NCBI GenBank assembly: GCA_038321775.1
Contig: JBBQFI010000010.1
Location: forward strand, 77,145-141,144
Source of the DNA: JBBQFI01 sp038321775
GTDB lineage: Bacteria; Verrucomicrobiota; Verrucomicrobiia; Chthoniobacterales; UBA10450
Reading direction: 5' to 3'
Length of the DNA: 64,000 bases
Part shown: positions 44,401 to 52,800 of the stretch, in pieces
Position numbering within the stretch: position 1 is the stretch's first letter
How the letters are laid out: every line of letters begins with the position of its first letter
The notes under the pieces: model-generated
Told to the model about the DNA's origin: nothing
Seen by the model: the letters and a program-made list of their open reading frames with translations, nothing else
Database searches by the model: none
Program-made: the position numbers and the translations under genes

Positions 44401-45668
44401 CCCGCTCGCCGCGGCGCAACGCCGTCCCATGAAGCAAGCTGAGTGTTCACATAAAAGGGCGTCTGGGCGAAATCAATTTCAGGATTTGGCTGGGTGTAAT
44501 GCAGAGTCGGCGGAATTTTTCGATGCTTGAGAGCCAGGACAGTTTTGATGATGCCCGCAATCCCCGCTGCGGCATCCAGATGACCAACGTTTGTCTTCAC
44601 CGATCCGATTGCGCAATAGCTTGATCGCGCCGTAAAAGCCCGAAAGGCCTTTGTCAGGGCCATGAGTTCAATCGGATCGCCTACTGGAGTTCCCGAACCG
44701 TGAGCTTCGACATAGCTTACACTCTCCGCGTCGACACCCGCGTTTGCCAATGCCTCTACCACAGCATCGGCTTGGCTGTTAACACTTGGCGCTGTGTAGC
44801 CGGCTTTTTCAGACCCGTCATTGTTAACGGCGGATCCTTTGATCACGGCGTGAATCGTGTCGCGGCTCGCAATAGCGTCTGCCAGCCGTTTAAGAATAAC
44901 AATTCCACCACCGCTTCCGAAGACCGTGCCATTAGCCTTGGCGTCAAACGCCCTCACATGTCCATCTGGAGAAACGACTCCGCCGCCGTCGCAAAAATAA
45001 CCGGCTCGGTGCGGGACCCGCACCGAGATAGCTCCGGCCAATGCCGTGTCCGTCTCGTGACTCAACAGACTTTGGCGAGCCAAATGAATGGCCACCAGCG
45101 AAGTCGAACAGGCCGTTTGGATCGTGATGCTGGGTCCTTTTAGATTAAGTTTGTAGGACAGCCGGGTGCTTAAAAAATCCTTATCGTTAACGATCAACGT
45201 CGGAATATAATCTTCGGCAAACCGACTCGTTAGGCCATTGTTCATGAAGTAAGTATTCATGGCCGCCCCTGTGAATACTCCAATGCGGCCCGCATAACGG
45301 TCAGGATCGCATCCCGCATCCTCCAACGCTTCATGTGCCAGTTCCAAAAGAATACGATGCTGCGGATCCAGGGCCGCAGCTTCTGTTGGAGAAAAACCAA
45401 AAAAGGCGGCATCGAAGAATTCGGGCGCAGCGAGGATCGGTGCTGCCTTTACATAGCTGGGATCATTCAGGAATCGATGAGGAACACCGGCCTGCGCCAG
45501 CTCTTCATTCGTGAGACGACCGATGGACTCAACCCCATTCGCGAGATTTTCCCAAAACGCATCGACGCTATCCGCCCCCGGCAAGCGACAGGCCATCCCG
45601 ATAATCGCAATATCGAACTGATTCTCGGTCGGATTTGGCGGGCTGTTCAGGCTGAGTTCCGTGTTCAA
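38376..45668 (-). CDS. Hybrid PKS-NRPS megasynthase KS-AT-KR-ACP-C-PCP-TE
   Basis: 2430 aa. KS ~16-445: Cys ~186 in TACSTSLVAIH, EAHGSGTPVGDP, KTNVGHLDAA. AT ~540-850: GHSMGEYVAACLAG ~654, then HAFHS, the pattern of malonyl-type ATs. KR ~920-1400: GGLGHIG ~1195, active-site region ISSLTS...HAAYASS. ACP Ser ~1507 in LGGHSLLA. Condensation ~1595-2030: HHLVYDDWS ~1726. PCP Ser ~2086 in LGGDSLLA. TE ~2180-2400 with GYCLGG ~2214. There is no adenylation domain after C, so the PCP must be charged in trans, perhaps by the neighbouring A protein. One chain-extension, one ketoreduction and one amide-forming step are encoded. The TE nucleophile is Cys. Base composition is more AT-rich than the flanks. 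Confidence 0.95.
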   Translation of the reverse strand: MNTELSLNSPPNPTENQFDIAIIGMACRLPGADSVDAFWENLANGVESIGRLTNEELAQAGVPHRFLNDPSYVKAAPILAAPEFFDAAFFGFSPTEAAALDPQHRILLELAHEALEDAGCDPDRYAGRIGVFTGAAMNTYFMNNGLTSRFAEDYIPTLIVNDKDFLSTRLSYKLNLKGPSITIQTACSTSLVAIHLARQSLLSHETDTALAGAISVRVPHRAGYFCDGGGVVSPDGHVRAFDAKANGTVFGSGGGIVILKRLADAIASRDTIHAVIKGSAVNNDGSEKAGYTAPSVNSQADAVVEALANAGVDAESVSYVEAHGSGTPVGDPIELMALTKAFRAFTARSSYCAIGSVKTNVGHLDAAAGIAGIIKTVLALKHRKIPPTLHYTQPNPEIDFAQTPFYVNTQLASWDGVAPRRAGIMSTGMGGTNAHVVLEEAPVSPKPASSTLPQLLVLSAMSSTALEAATNRLADFLERNTEVEIADVAHTLQLGRKAFAHRRVLVSADREDAIAVLREENSKRIFSSHVDESSRPPIVFLLPGVGDQYVGMAHELYKEWDVFREEVDHCAKLLERHLGVDIRTAIFASNASERKAGAKSGIDLKAMLSGKANESDEQATQTLNQTIFAQPALFTIEYALARLWQHLGVTPTAIVGHSMGEYVAACLAGVFSLEDALGLIAHRAKLANGLPEGSMLAVLLSEPEITPLLSPELSISLINGPNLCVIAGPTLAIANFGKLVEAKGIITRPVRNTHAFHSRMLDPIVPAFVEEVRKVRLLEPKIPFISNVTGNWITNEEATDPAYWGRHASQTARFSDALHNLWQFKDAILLEVGPGKTLSVLAAQHPDRRNAGNAVTVSSLRHHYENQSDLEFLCHSVGKLWLTGIEIDWGKFPQAQRRRKISLPTYPFERQKYWLETVRALETDHPQEVSIQKNSDQSKWFYVPSWKRSLSKTLKAGTLTRVKDEGRTWVVFSNGNFTSQIVHRLTGFDQRVVTVEAGRTYQQLDSNSFVLEPNNSQHYELLIRALQTDNCTLGPIIHAWSLNESRLGLSPGDSFKEAQNVGFYSLLCLVRALGRQNVNGNLDLFVISNGIQEVHGKEALDPQKSTILGPCMVVSQEYPNIRTKSIDLELPDDSKTYDLIVEQVLGELLSPDLEMFVAYRNSQRWVQTYEGVELDSPGPDDSAFRNGGVYLITGGLGHIGYEISKYLAKNYQAKLVLVGRSKMPAKNSWDSWIANHPADNSITKAIGKITSIEAQGGEVLYIDAAVEDLSSMRTVIEQANTVFGDLHGVIHAAGVVEEQSYREVKAVDSEHGDAHFRVKARALLVLEDLLDGKELDFVLLISSLTSVLGGIGHAAYASSCIYLDSFARKHNRSSNTRWLSVNWDFWRVQGEANVDSGIGRSIQALGMKTEEALEAMETVLPVKQTSQLLVSTGNLNARINQWIKLESLHDGQLSLETIPNRAASAQSWNSNFDPPQNDTEERIAKIWQRMLGLDRVGVNDNFSDLGGHSLLAIKIISELRKAFAIDLPIKALFEAPTIAELAVYIEEQTTQPLAARRSNEVNEEPGISEKPNELLKEVRRESPLIDADDAFYAPCWFVQQQKWLENPSGSDNAIYNYPFLLRIRGNLNEAALRRSLQEIVRRHEVFRSVFRAKDGELVQVVMPASEQTLTVTDLRNVPKAEREGRSQEIALEQAKEPFNLARETLLRTQLLRLSDDNHILLLTTHHLVYDDWSTAIVSRELSELYEGFVHGKASPLADLNFQYGDFVRWQQEQLQSAGRETKFSFWKKQLTSSTDFNHLTTDFARPEESTNHGARERIVLPVDLKDSLKALSRQERVSLFMVLLTGFKCLLHHYSSDEEIGVGSCGANRPFAEAENLIGRFGNAMLLRTNLSGNPTFRELFQRVCATALTAYSDQNLPFGQLVREVRNGATPNGKPAFQTMFILQNAPQEDPHISGLSMSWSSLYNGTSKYDLDVWLKAEPELEVILEYRTDLFRAQTVKRILADYRTILDAMVKNPGMRIADASISKKIETVPARTGTIAAKNEVVTAGSVPTGDVQRRLIEFWEAAFRIHPISVDQNFFELGGDSLLAARLFPQIEKAFKVKLPLAILLEAPTIRQLSARIDGCESDSLGSCLVAVQTRGLRLPLFCVHGHMGEVFYCRNLSHSLGADQPMYGLRSYGLGGGSPHSTVEEMAVHNLTELRKLQPKGPYFLSGYCLGGMVAYEMARLLSIEGERVGLLVLFNTPAPGSFQGWPFDRAYLTKKIAHELKKFRKGSIREKLRILRNKGASLSSLALGRLKTAFAKSSLGGAQRAAQRLLSVADINISAAKAYSPKGYAGQIILFLTEEARSLYSVDPKEGWSALATKGVEVYAADGDNNSMFDADFVDALAEKLKSCIERTQRTNQVTPGDVSHLKYPNERLVASTAAVPM

Positions 45669-45828
45669 CGTATTAAATAACCAGATTCACTATAATAAAA
45701 AGAACGTCATTCTTGAAAGCTAAATGTCTGCCACCCTGCAGCTAAAAGACTTGATTAGCGGGAAACCTATTCAACGAGATTTCGCCCAATCGCGCCGCGC
45801 CAAATAGCGGCGGAGGGTACAGAACCTA

Positions 45829-47475
45829 TTAGGCCGGTTTCGCCGGGATAATCGGCACGGGCAGGGCTTTCCGATCGGCTTTCCCGGTCGGACCGAGCGG
45901 TATCTGGGCTAACCTTTCAAAATGATTTGGAATCATGTAATCGGGCAGGTGTTTTCTTAAATAGCCTCTGAGTTCTTCAACCTGCCAGTCACCTCGAGCG
46001 ACGATGTAGGCGACGATGAGGACAATGCTCTCTGAATACTTCTTTATTGCGCATAGGCAGTCAGCGATTCCTGGAAAATCTCGAATCGTATTTTCGATCT
46101 CGCCCAGTTCAATTCTCAGCCCGCGTATTTTAACCTGGTCATCATCGCGCCCGAGGTACTCGATGTTCCCATCCGGCAACCAGCGGGTCTTGTCTCCCGT
46201 CCGATAAACTCTTTCGCCGGTATCAGCGAAATCCTGCACAAATTTCTCACTCGTTAGGTTATCATTGTTTAAATAACCACGGGCCACACCAGCTCCACTG
46301 ATGCATAACTCTCCGCTTTCTCCGATAGCCACCTGTTTCCCATCCTTTATAATGAAAAAACGCGTATTATGAATAGGCCGACCAATCGGAATCCTTTCGA
46401 AGTCGTTGTTAGTCGGACAGTTATAGTAGCTAACATCGACCGTAGCTTCGGTTGGACCGTAAAGGTTGGTAAGTCGCGCTCCTGTCTTTGTACCGAAAAT
46501 GTCATTGAATCGTCGGACATGACTTGGGGCAAGGGCTTCGCCGCTCGAAAATATCTGACGGACCGATGACATTCGCTGCAACACACTTGCATCCTTTCCT
46601 TCAAGGTATTCCAGAAACACATTGAGCATGGACGGGACGAAGTGCATTACGCTCACCTTCCATTTCTTGATGGCATCGAGAATGAGTAACGGCATCGCTT
46701 CGCCTCCCGGAACCAAAAAACAAAGTCCCGCTCCGTTGAACGCCGACCAGAAGAGTTCCCACACCGAGACATCGAAATAGTAGGGTGTCTTTTGTAGAAT
46801 AACGTCTTTCTCTCCGAGTGGGTAGGCGCTCTGCATCCAGTTCAGGCGATTGATGACGGAGCGATGTTCGATCATTACGCCCTTCGGTTTACCTGTGGAT
46901 CCCGAGGTGTAGATCACATAAGCGAGATCGTTCGGCTTGTTCACGATCGCCGGATTTTGCGCCGATCCCTCGTAAATATGAAGGTCTTCGAGATTAATCG
47001 TTAGGCCGGCAAAGTTAAATTTGTTCGCCGTCTTATTTTGAACCAACAACAAAGAAACCGCCGCGTCCTTCAGCATGTAGTCTATTCGATCCGTCGGAAG
47101 GTTTGGAGAGATTGGAAGGTAAGCAGCACCAGCTTTAGTAACTCCCAATAACCCTATAATCATTGCGAATGATCGTGACACCATGATCCCAATGACTTGA
47201 TCGGGACTGGCGCCTTTGGCTCTTAATAAATGCGCTAGCTGATTCGCCTTATCGTTCAGCTCCGCATACGTCATCGCACAGACACCGAATGCTTTGTCGT
47301 GATCACAAATGACTGCGGTGGCCGCTGGCGAGTTTCTGACTTGAGCTTCGATCAATTCCTGGATCGTCGCGTTATCCGGAAACGCTTTGTCGGTGCGATT
47401 GAATTCAGCGATTTTTTTTAAATCAGCCTTCGTGGCAACACGCAGACAGTCGCTCTCCATATTCAATCTGATCAA
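45829..47475 (-). CDS. Stand-alone NRPS adenylation domain, predicted L-serine-activating
   Basis: 548 aa, one complete A domain with no carrier domain. Core motifs: YTSGSTGKPKG ~190, FDVSVWELF ~234, NLYGPTEATVD ~339, RTGDKTRWLPDGNIEYLGR ~420, RGLRIELGEIE ~454 and PTGKADRKALP with the catalytic Lys ~530. The pocket reads Asp-Val-Trp from FDVSVWELF, His from MHFVPSML and Ser from IFSSGEAL. The local blocks FVPSML, SSGEAL and YGPTEATVDVS closely match the serine-activating EntF. I infer L-Ser. Its start overlaps the acyl-CoA dehydrogenase stop (ATGA). It could load the free ACP at 48691, as ZmaJ does in aminomalonyl-ACP formation, and/or the downstream PCP. Confidence 0.9.
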   Translation of the reverse strand: MIRLNMESDCLRVATKADLKKIAEFNRTDKAFPDNATIQELIEAQVRNSPAATAVICDHDKAFGVCAMTYAELNDKANQLAHLLRAKGASPDQVIGIMVSRSFAMIIGLLGVTKAGAAYLPISPNLPTDRIDYMLKDAAVSLLLVQNKTANKFNFAGLTINLEDLHIYEGSAQNPAIVNKPNDLAYVIYTSGSTGKPKGVMIEHRSVINRLNWMQSAYPLGEKDVILQKTPYYFDVSVWELFWSAFNGAGLCFLVPGGEAMPLLILDAIKKWKVSVMHFVPSMLNVFLEYLEGKDASVLQRMSSVRQIFSSGEALAPSHVRRFNDIFGTKTGARLTNLYGPTEATVDVSYYNCPTNNDFERIPIGRPIHNTRFFIIKDGKQVAIGESGELCISGAGVARGYLNNDNLTSEKFVQDFADTGERVYRTGDKTRWLPDGNIEYLGRDDDQVKIRGLRIELGEIENTIRDFPGIADCLCAIKKYSESIVLIVAYIVARGDWQVEELRGYLRKHLPDYMIPNHFERLAQIPLGPTGKADRKALPVPIIPAKPA

Positions 47476-48626
47476 GCGAGAGGCTTGCCGGCCTGATCGA
47501 TAAAGATTTTCCCAAGAAGTTCCTCATGGATTTGTGTCGTCCCTTCCAAAATCTCCATGAGTTTGGAATCCCGATAGTACCGCGCAGCGGAGGATGAGCT
47601 ATGACATCCTGAAGCGCCTTGTATCTGAACGGCATCGGACGCCGCTCGGACAGCGGCTTGCGAATTGTAATACTTAGCGATCAGGGCTTTTGAAAACGCT
47701 TCGGACAAATGCTCGTCCTCGGCTCGGCATGCCGCATAGCTCAAGAGATGGGCCGCTTCCAGATCAGCGCCCATTCTCGCGATCAACGAGCGAATCATTC
47801 CGAAGTTACCAACGTTTCGGTCCCCTACTCTCCGCTCGGCTGCATAAGAAACGCTTTCTTCAAAGCATCCGCGCAATAGTCCTGCCGCCGAACACGCTGT
47901 GCTGATTCTTCCATATTGCAGGCCAACCATCGCGACGTGCGACAAAGCAAAGCCCGGCTTGCCGACGATGCTGGAAGCAGGAACTGCTACATCGCGAAAA
48001 GTTAGCTGGGCCAAGCCTGCCGCACGAAATCCCAACATTTCTTTGATTGGTTCGATTTCGAGCCCAGAGGTCTCTCGAGGAAGGATACACGCGACGAATC
48101 CTTGTTCACTCTTACCGAAGACCAGAAACAGTCCCGCAATCTGCCCATTGGAGATCCACTTCTTTTCTCCATTCAAAACGAAACCGTCGCCTTCATTTTT
48201 CCTTCGAAATTCGGTCGTTAGGGATTGAAGGGCGCTTCCTCCGCCGGATTCGGTCAGGGCAAAGGCACCGATCGTTTTTCCTTTAGCCAATAGTGGAAGC
48301 CACTTTTTTCGCTGCTCGTTAGTTCCCCATTTGAGTAACGTCATTGAAACCATCGCTTGAACGGTTATTAGTCCCGTCAAAGCAGAAGAACCGCGTCCAA
48401 ACGCTTCATTCAGCAAACCGAAAGTAACAAAATCCCATCCTTTACCTGCGTAATCAGTCGGCAACGTACTACCCAGGTATCCCGTGTCTCCCAATAATGA
48501 GACAATAGATTCTGGATGCGTTTGATCTCGATCCCATTGTTCGACAAATGGCTCCACCTCCGTCGCGACGAACTTCTTGACTTCCTGGTAGCGAGTTTTC
48601 TGTGCGTCCGTTAATAAACTTTCCAT
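47472..48626 (-). CDS. Acyl-CoA dehydrogenase-family oxidase for an ACP-bound extender unit (FkbI/ZmaI-like)
   Basis: 384 aa flavoenzyme: an N-terminal helical domain, FALTESGGGSALQSLTTEFR (flavin/substrate region), EKKWISNGQIAGLFLVFGK, VGLQYGRISTACSAAGLLRG, and the C-terminal catalytic area GASGCHSSSSAARYYRDSKL followed by MEILEGTTQIHEELLG. In methoxymalonyl, hydroxymalonyl and aminomalonyl pathways such an enzyme oxidises an ACP-bound aldehyde or imine stage to the carboxylate. Here it sits between a free ACP and the serine A domain, with an ATGA overlap with the latter. A generic fatty acyl-CoA dehydrogenase is unlikely in this setting. Confidence 0.88.
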   Translation of the reverse strand: MESLLTDAQKTRYQEVKKFVATEVEPFVEQWDRDQTHPESIVSLLGDTGYLGSTLPTDYAGKGWDFVTFGLLNEAFGRGSSALTGLITVQAMVSMTLLKWGTNEQRKKWLPLLAKGKTIGAFALTESGGGSALQSLTTEFRRKNEGDGFVLNGEKKWISNGQIAGLFLVFGKSEQGFVACILPRETSGLEIEPIKEMLGFRAAGLAQLTFRDVAVPASSIVGKPGFALSHVAMVGLQYGRISTACSAAGLLRGCFEESVSYAAERRVGDRNVGNFGMIRSLIARMGADLEAAHLLSYAACRAEDEHLSEAFSKALIAKYYNSQAAVRAASDAVQIQGASGCHSSSSAARYYRDSKLMEILEGTTQIHEELLGKIFIDQAGKPLA

Positions 48627-48690
48627 TCGGAGTGCGATCTCTTTTGCGTGATCGAGCTTGAAAAATACAGCCGTTTCCAGGCCGAAAAGA

Positions 48691-48954
48691 CTATGCAGCT
48701 AGCTGCCCATTCTTCCTCATGACAAAATCAGCGGTGGCCTTGATCGATTTAAAATTCTCTATGTCTAAATCGTCCATCCCAACTTCGATACGAAAAGTCT
48801 TTTCGATGAATGTCATCAGTTGAACGGCGAACAAGGAGTTGACGATACCGCTTTCAAAAAGGTGATCTTCCTCACTGAAGTCGACCACGTTGATAGAACT
48901 GAGGATAAAACTCTTTACCTTCTCCTTTATCCTGCCTTCGACTTCTGTGCTCAT
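48691..48954 (-). CDS. Discrete acyl carrier protein (FkbJ/ZmaH-like)
   Basis: 87 aa. The attachment serine is in SGIVNSLFAVQLM (~40), with NSL instead of the common DSL. Helices flank it (EGRIKEKVKSFILSSINVVD; FIEKTFRIEVGMDDLDIENF). The ATG at 48954 overlaps the stop of the upstream dehydrogenase gene (ATGA), which decides the start over a longer frame opening at 49038. It is the expected carrier on which seryl or glyceryl groups are oxidised to amino-, hydroxy- or methoxymalonyl. Confidence 0.88.
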   Translation of the reverse strand: MSTEVEGRIKEKVKSFILSSINVVDFSEEDHLFESGIVNSLFAVQLMTFIEKTFRIEVGMDDLDIENFKSIKATADFVMRKNGQLAA

Positions 48955-49811
48955 GACTCCGGATAAGAATAGAATCCTTTGCCGGTCTTCCGGCCCAGTT
49001 GCCCGGCATGCACCATCTTCCTGAGCAACGGAGAGCAACGATATTTTGGGTCCTGGTAGCTCTCGTAGAGCACGTCCAGTGAGCGCATCACGGTATCGAG
49101 GCCAATTAGATCCGCCGTTTCCAGCGGGCCCATCTTATGACCGAAACATTTCTTGAACAGGGTATCGATCGTCTCCGCTGTGGCGACGCCATCCTGCAAA
49201 ACAAAGACAGCTTCGTTCATGAACAAATGCGAAATCCGGTTCGACACGAAGCCGGGCATATCCTCCACAACAATCGCTTCTTTATTCAGCTGTGAAAATA
49301 GCTGCTTCAAGATTTCCAACGTCCGATCTGAAGTGTGATAGCCGCGGATGACTTCCACTGTAGGCATTGCGTAGACTGGGTTCATGAAATGCATGCCCAC
49401 GACTTTGTCCGGACGATTAGTAACGCTTCCTATTCTGGTGATCGAAATACAAGAGGTGTTGGCGCCAAAGCACGTTTCTGCAGGCATCACGTCATCAAGA
49501 TTCTCATAGACCTGTTTCTTGATGTCCCAATCTTCAGTAACATTTTCGATGATGAATTCGCAGGATGAAAGATCGCTATAGCTCGTCGTAAACTGCATAA
49601 GCTTAAGCGCGTTCTCCTTACTTACTCGCGGCGCGGCGGTAGAAACGAGCGAGGCAAATCGAATATTTTTCAGAATGTTTGCTTCCGCCTGTTTTAGAAT
49701 TGCATCGGACACATCCAAAATCACCGCGTCGATTCCATGAAGAACCAAATCCGTGACGACGCCGGCGCCGATGTTGCCCGCTCCTAATACTCCAACCTTT
49801 TGCAACTTCAT
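48951..49811 (-). CDS. 3-hydroxyacyl-CoA dehydrogenase family protein (FkbK/ZmaG-like)
   Basis: 286 aa NAD-dependent dehydrogenase: VGVLGAGNIGAGVVTDLVLHG (nucleotide fold at the very start), IENVTEDWDIKKQVYENL, TCFGANTSCISITRIG, VGMHFMNPVYAMPTVEVIRG (catalytic His), GFVSNRISHLFMNEA and the C-terminal GPLETADLIGLDTVM. In the FK520 and zwittermicin systems the homologue oxidises the primary alcohol of glyceryl- or seryl-ACP. It overlaps its neighbours by ATGA on both sides, so it is tightly co-translated within the cluster. Confidence 0.9.
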   Translation of the reverse strand: MKLQKVGVLGAGNIGAGVVTDLVLHGIDAVILDVSDAILKQAEANILKNIRFASLVSTAAPRVSKENALKLMQFTTSYSDLSSCEFIIENVTEDWDIKKQVYENLDDVMPAETCFGANTSCISITRIGSVTNRPDKVVGMHFMNPVYAMPTVEVIRGYHTSDRTLEILKQLFSQLNKEAIVVEDMPGFVSNRISHLFMNEAVFVLQDGVATAETIDTLFKKCFGHKMGPLETADLIGLDTVMRSLDVLYESYQDPKYRCSPLLRKMVHAGQLGRKTGKGFYSYPES

Positions 49812-52800
49812 CTCGCGGCGGTTTTCCTCGTTACGCTCCGAGTTCTGCGTTGTTGACCACGCATTTGCGCTTTCGTCGCATCCGTCCGGCTTCCATCACC
49901 TTCTGCGGTCTTTTTTAATTTCGCTGCGAGCAAGTTGATCGTCGGACATTCAAAGAGAGTGGTAATGGAGAAACTCCTTTTCAGCTCTTTCTGCATGAGG
50001 GCAATCAATTGTACCGCTCTTAGCGAGGTGCCGCCGACTTCAAAGAAATTGTCGTTCATCGCGATGTTTCTTCGGGCCAAAACCCTCATCCACATATTCG
50101 AAATGTTTTTTTCCAGAGTGTTCGCTGGCCCGATGCCATCACTAACATCCGCAGTTTTGTCACCGTAACGAAAATCCTCGACTGCTTTCGCAATGCGACT
50201 GATGTCGGCAAGCTCGTTCGCGATCTTTTGAAATTTCTCGGAACGATTGAAGTGATCAAATCGGCTTCTCGCAGGATTTCCCGATTCGCGTTCGACCTTG
50301 TTCCTTGATCCTGCGGCGAATGATTTTTGATCCGGTTCGTAACGTAAATCCAATAGCGTTTCCGTCCGAAACTTAATGGTCCGTACACCCGTCTTGTCTT
50401 TTTCTCTATCGTCCGCAGGCAAGCTTTCGATGAACTCAAGCGCAGGAGAGTTCCTCTCGGTGGGGACGTAATGTAACTCGACGAAACTCTTCCCCTTCTC
50501 TTCCGCTTTCCGCCCCAGTTCCGACAGCAAAAAATGCTCAACTCCACGTCCCAGCACACGGCAGCTCAATAAAAATGTATCAATTCGAAGCCGATCCGGC
50601 TCTATCTCATATAAAAGAATTCCGACCAGGCCGTAATCTCCAAAACGATCGCTCACACTCGCGATCAGGCATTCGTGATTCTCTTTTTCGAGCCAGCCCC
50701 TGATTTCGTTTTCAGTTCTTCGAATGGAGGTGAAGTTGAATTGATTCGTTCTGATGGTGAGCTGGGAGACACGAGCGATCTGACTTTCTGTCGGCGCGTC
50801 TACGTGAATTCGCAGCTGCAAGCCATTCAGAAAATCCTTTAGCGAGACCGTGCGTTCCCGGAATTCTTCCCGTTGCACATTTTCCTGATACATCCCAGTC
50901 CGCTTCTGATCTTCCTGCGTCGAAACCGTGCCTTCCAGACCCCAGATGCCTTTTAGAAACGATGCGATCTCTTTTGTTTCGGTTGGTAATTGCAACGTCA
51001 GCACTTCAGGACAATTGATTCTGACGTAGGCGCACTCGACCGGCTCATCGTCGATGAAAAGAAAACTTTCCAAACCAAGATTGAGCTCTTCCGCTAGCGC
51101 TTTGATGTTATCGGATTTGCGGTTCCAATTAATGCGCCACGCAACGAGATGCTCGCGCTTGAGGACCATCTCCCTTTGTTGATCAAAAACTTCAAAGACA
51201 TCTTTCTCGTTGTTTTTGCTGCAAACGCAGAGGAGTAAGCCGACTCTCGATTCGTCGACCAGGAACTGTTGCAACAAACGATGCGCCTCGGTTAATCGAA
51301 CGCCCGTCGGTCCGTCTTCCCCGCAAACACCTTGCCAAAGTGTGTTGTCACAATCGATCACGATGACTTTTAGTGGACTCCGCCGCAGACTAAGAATTGT
51401 CCGAATCAAAGTTGTTCCAATCGCGGCGTAACCTTCCAGCGTGAACGGAACATGTCCGAGTCCATGACTGTGCGGATCGTGATAATCGGAAAGCGGATAG
51501 CGCGTAGTGAGCAATTGCGATGAGATAAAATGAACATTCGCGATCCTGTTTGCTCTTGATGAGAGCGTCTGCTCGGCCGCGTCAAAAATTTGCTTCGACA
51601 CTTCCGGTGATCGCGGGCAGACGCACAAAATCATCGGCGCCGTGGAACCCGACATGAAGGCATCCAGCGCTTCGCAAAATTCGTCCACACTGCTCTCCAA
51701 AACGGAACTTACCTTCTGTGCGGAGTTGATCGCCATTGCCGATTCTTCGCTCACCTCAAGTCGACGGGCGTAAACGTTGAAGAGCCCGGAGTTCTCGAGC
51801 AGTTTTTCCTGTTCGACGGTGCAGCGAAAGCCTTTCTCAGTAAGCAATTGCTCCACTTTTTTCACTGCAAGTTTTGTGAGGTCGTGAATCTCAACCACAA
51901 GTTGGTCGATCAACGGCCAGTGTTCGTCTGCAATGCCGCGCAGGATCTCCAATTCGCTTTTCTCGGCGTCAATTTTAAGAAGGTGAACTTTGTCGATCCG
52001 ATTTTGGCGAATGATGTCCGATACCGAAATCAAGCGGCATTGGTAAGTGCGTTGACGCAGCCTCTCGGCGGTGAGTTCATTAACGAATGCTTCGCGTGAT
52101 TCACCACTTGCGTCGCTGCTCAAAACGTTTCGCACGATCGCACTGACGGCTTCTCTATCCTCATTGGTATCGGAATAAAAACTAGAGAAGACCGATGAAT
52201 TCTCGTAAAAGGTAAACGCCGCCGTCTTCGTCCTGTCGGAAACACCGAATTGAAAGCAATGAACGTTTGATCCGTACGCCTCGCAGTTGGCTTTTAGTAA
52301 TTCATAGACCACGGGCGAAGGCTCATAGGAGTAGATTCTCGCGCTCGGACAACGATTCAAAATAAATAACGAGAACAAGCCAATGTTCGCACCGATGTCG
52401 ATAACCGTATCTCCCTCATGAACGGCGATCCCATGGCGCAGGTAACACTGATCGCGAAAAATCTCCCGATAAAGATAATCGGTCTCATATTGATGGAGGT
52501 GAACGATCTCCAGTCCGTTCGGCAACGTATATCGCGAACGGCCGCCAAAACATTTCTCCAATCTTTCACTGTCTGGTTGCAATCCGACCGGCTGGTCCTT
52601 TCCGGTCCAATCTTCCAGACTAAGCAGAATTGCGTTAACGCCGTCGTTGTTTTCGCGAAAAACGCTTCGATTGCCTAACAACTGTTGAAATATTTGGTTG
52701 TAAGGTGCGAACTGAACACGGGGCGCGAAATCAAAGTGATCGCCCCAAAACTCGATCGTATCCTCTATCGGTTCCGACGTGAAGGTGGAGGCGAGGCAGA

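Noticed and set aside
38376..45668. Megasynthase as a fatty-acid synthase or polyunsaturated fatty acid enzyme
   Set aside because: The C-PCP-TE half and the single malonyl-type AT with an NRPS condensation domain are not found in those systems.
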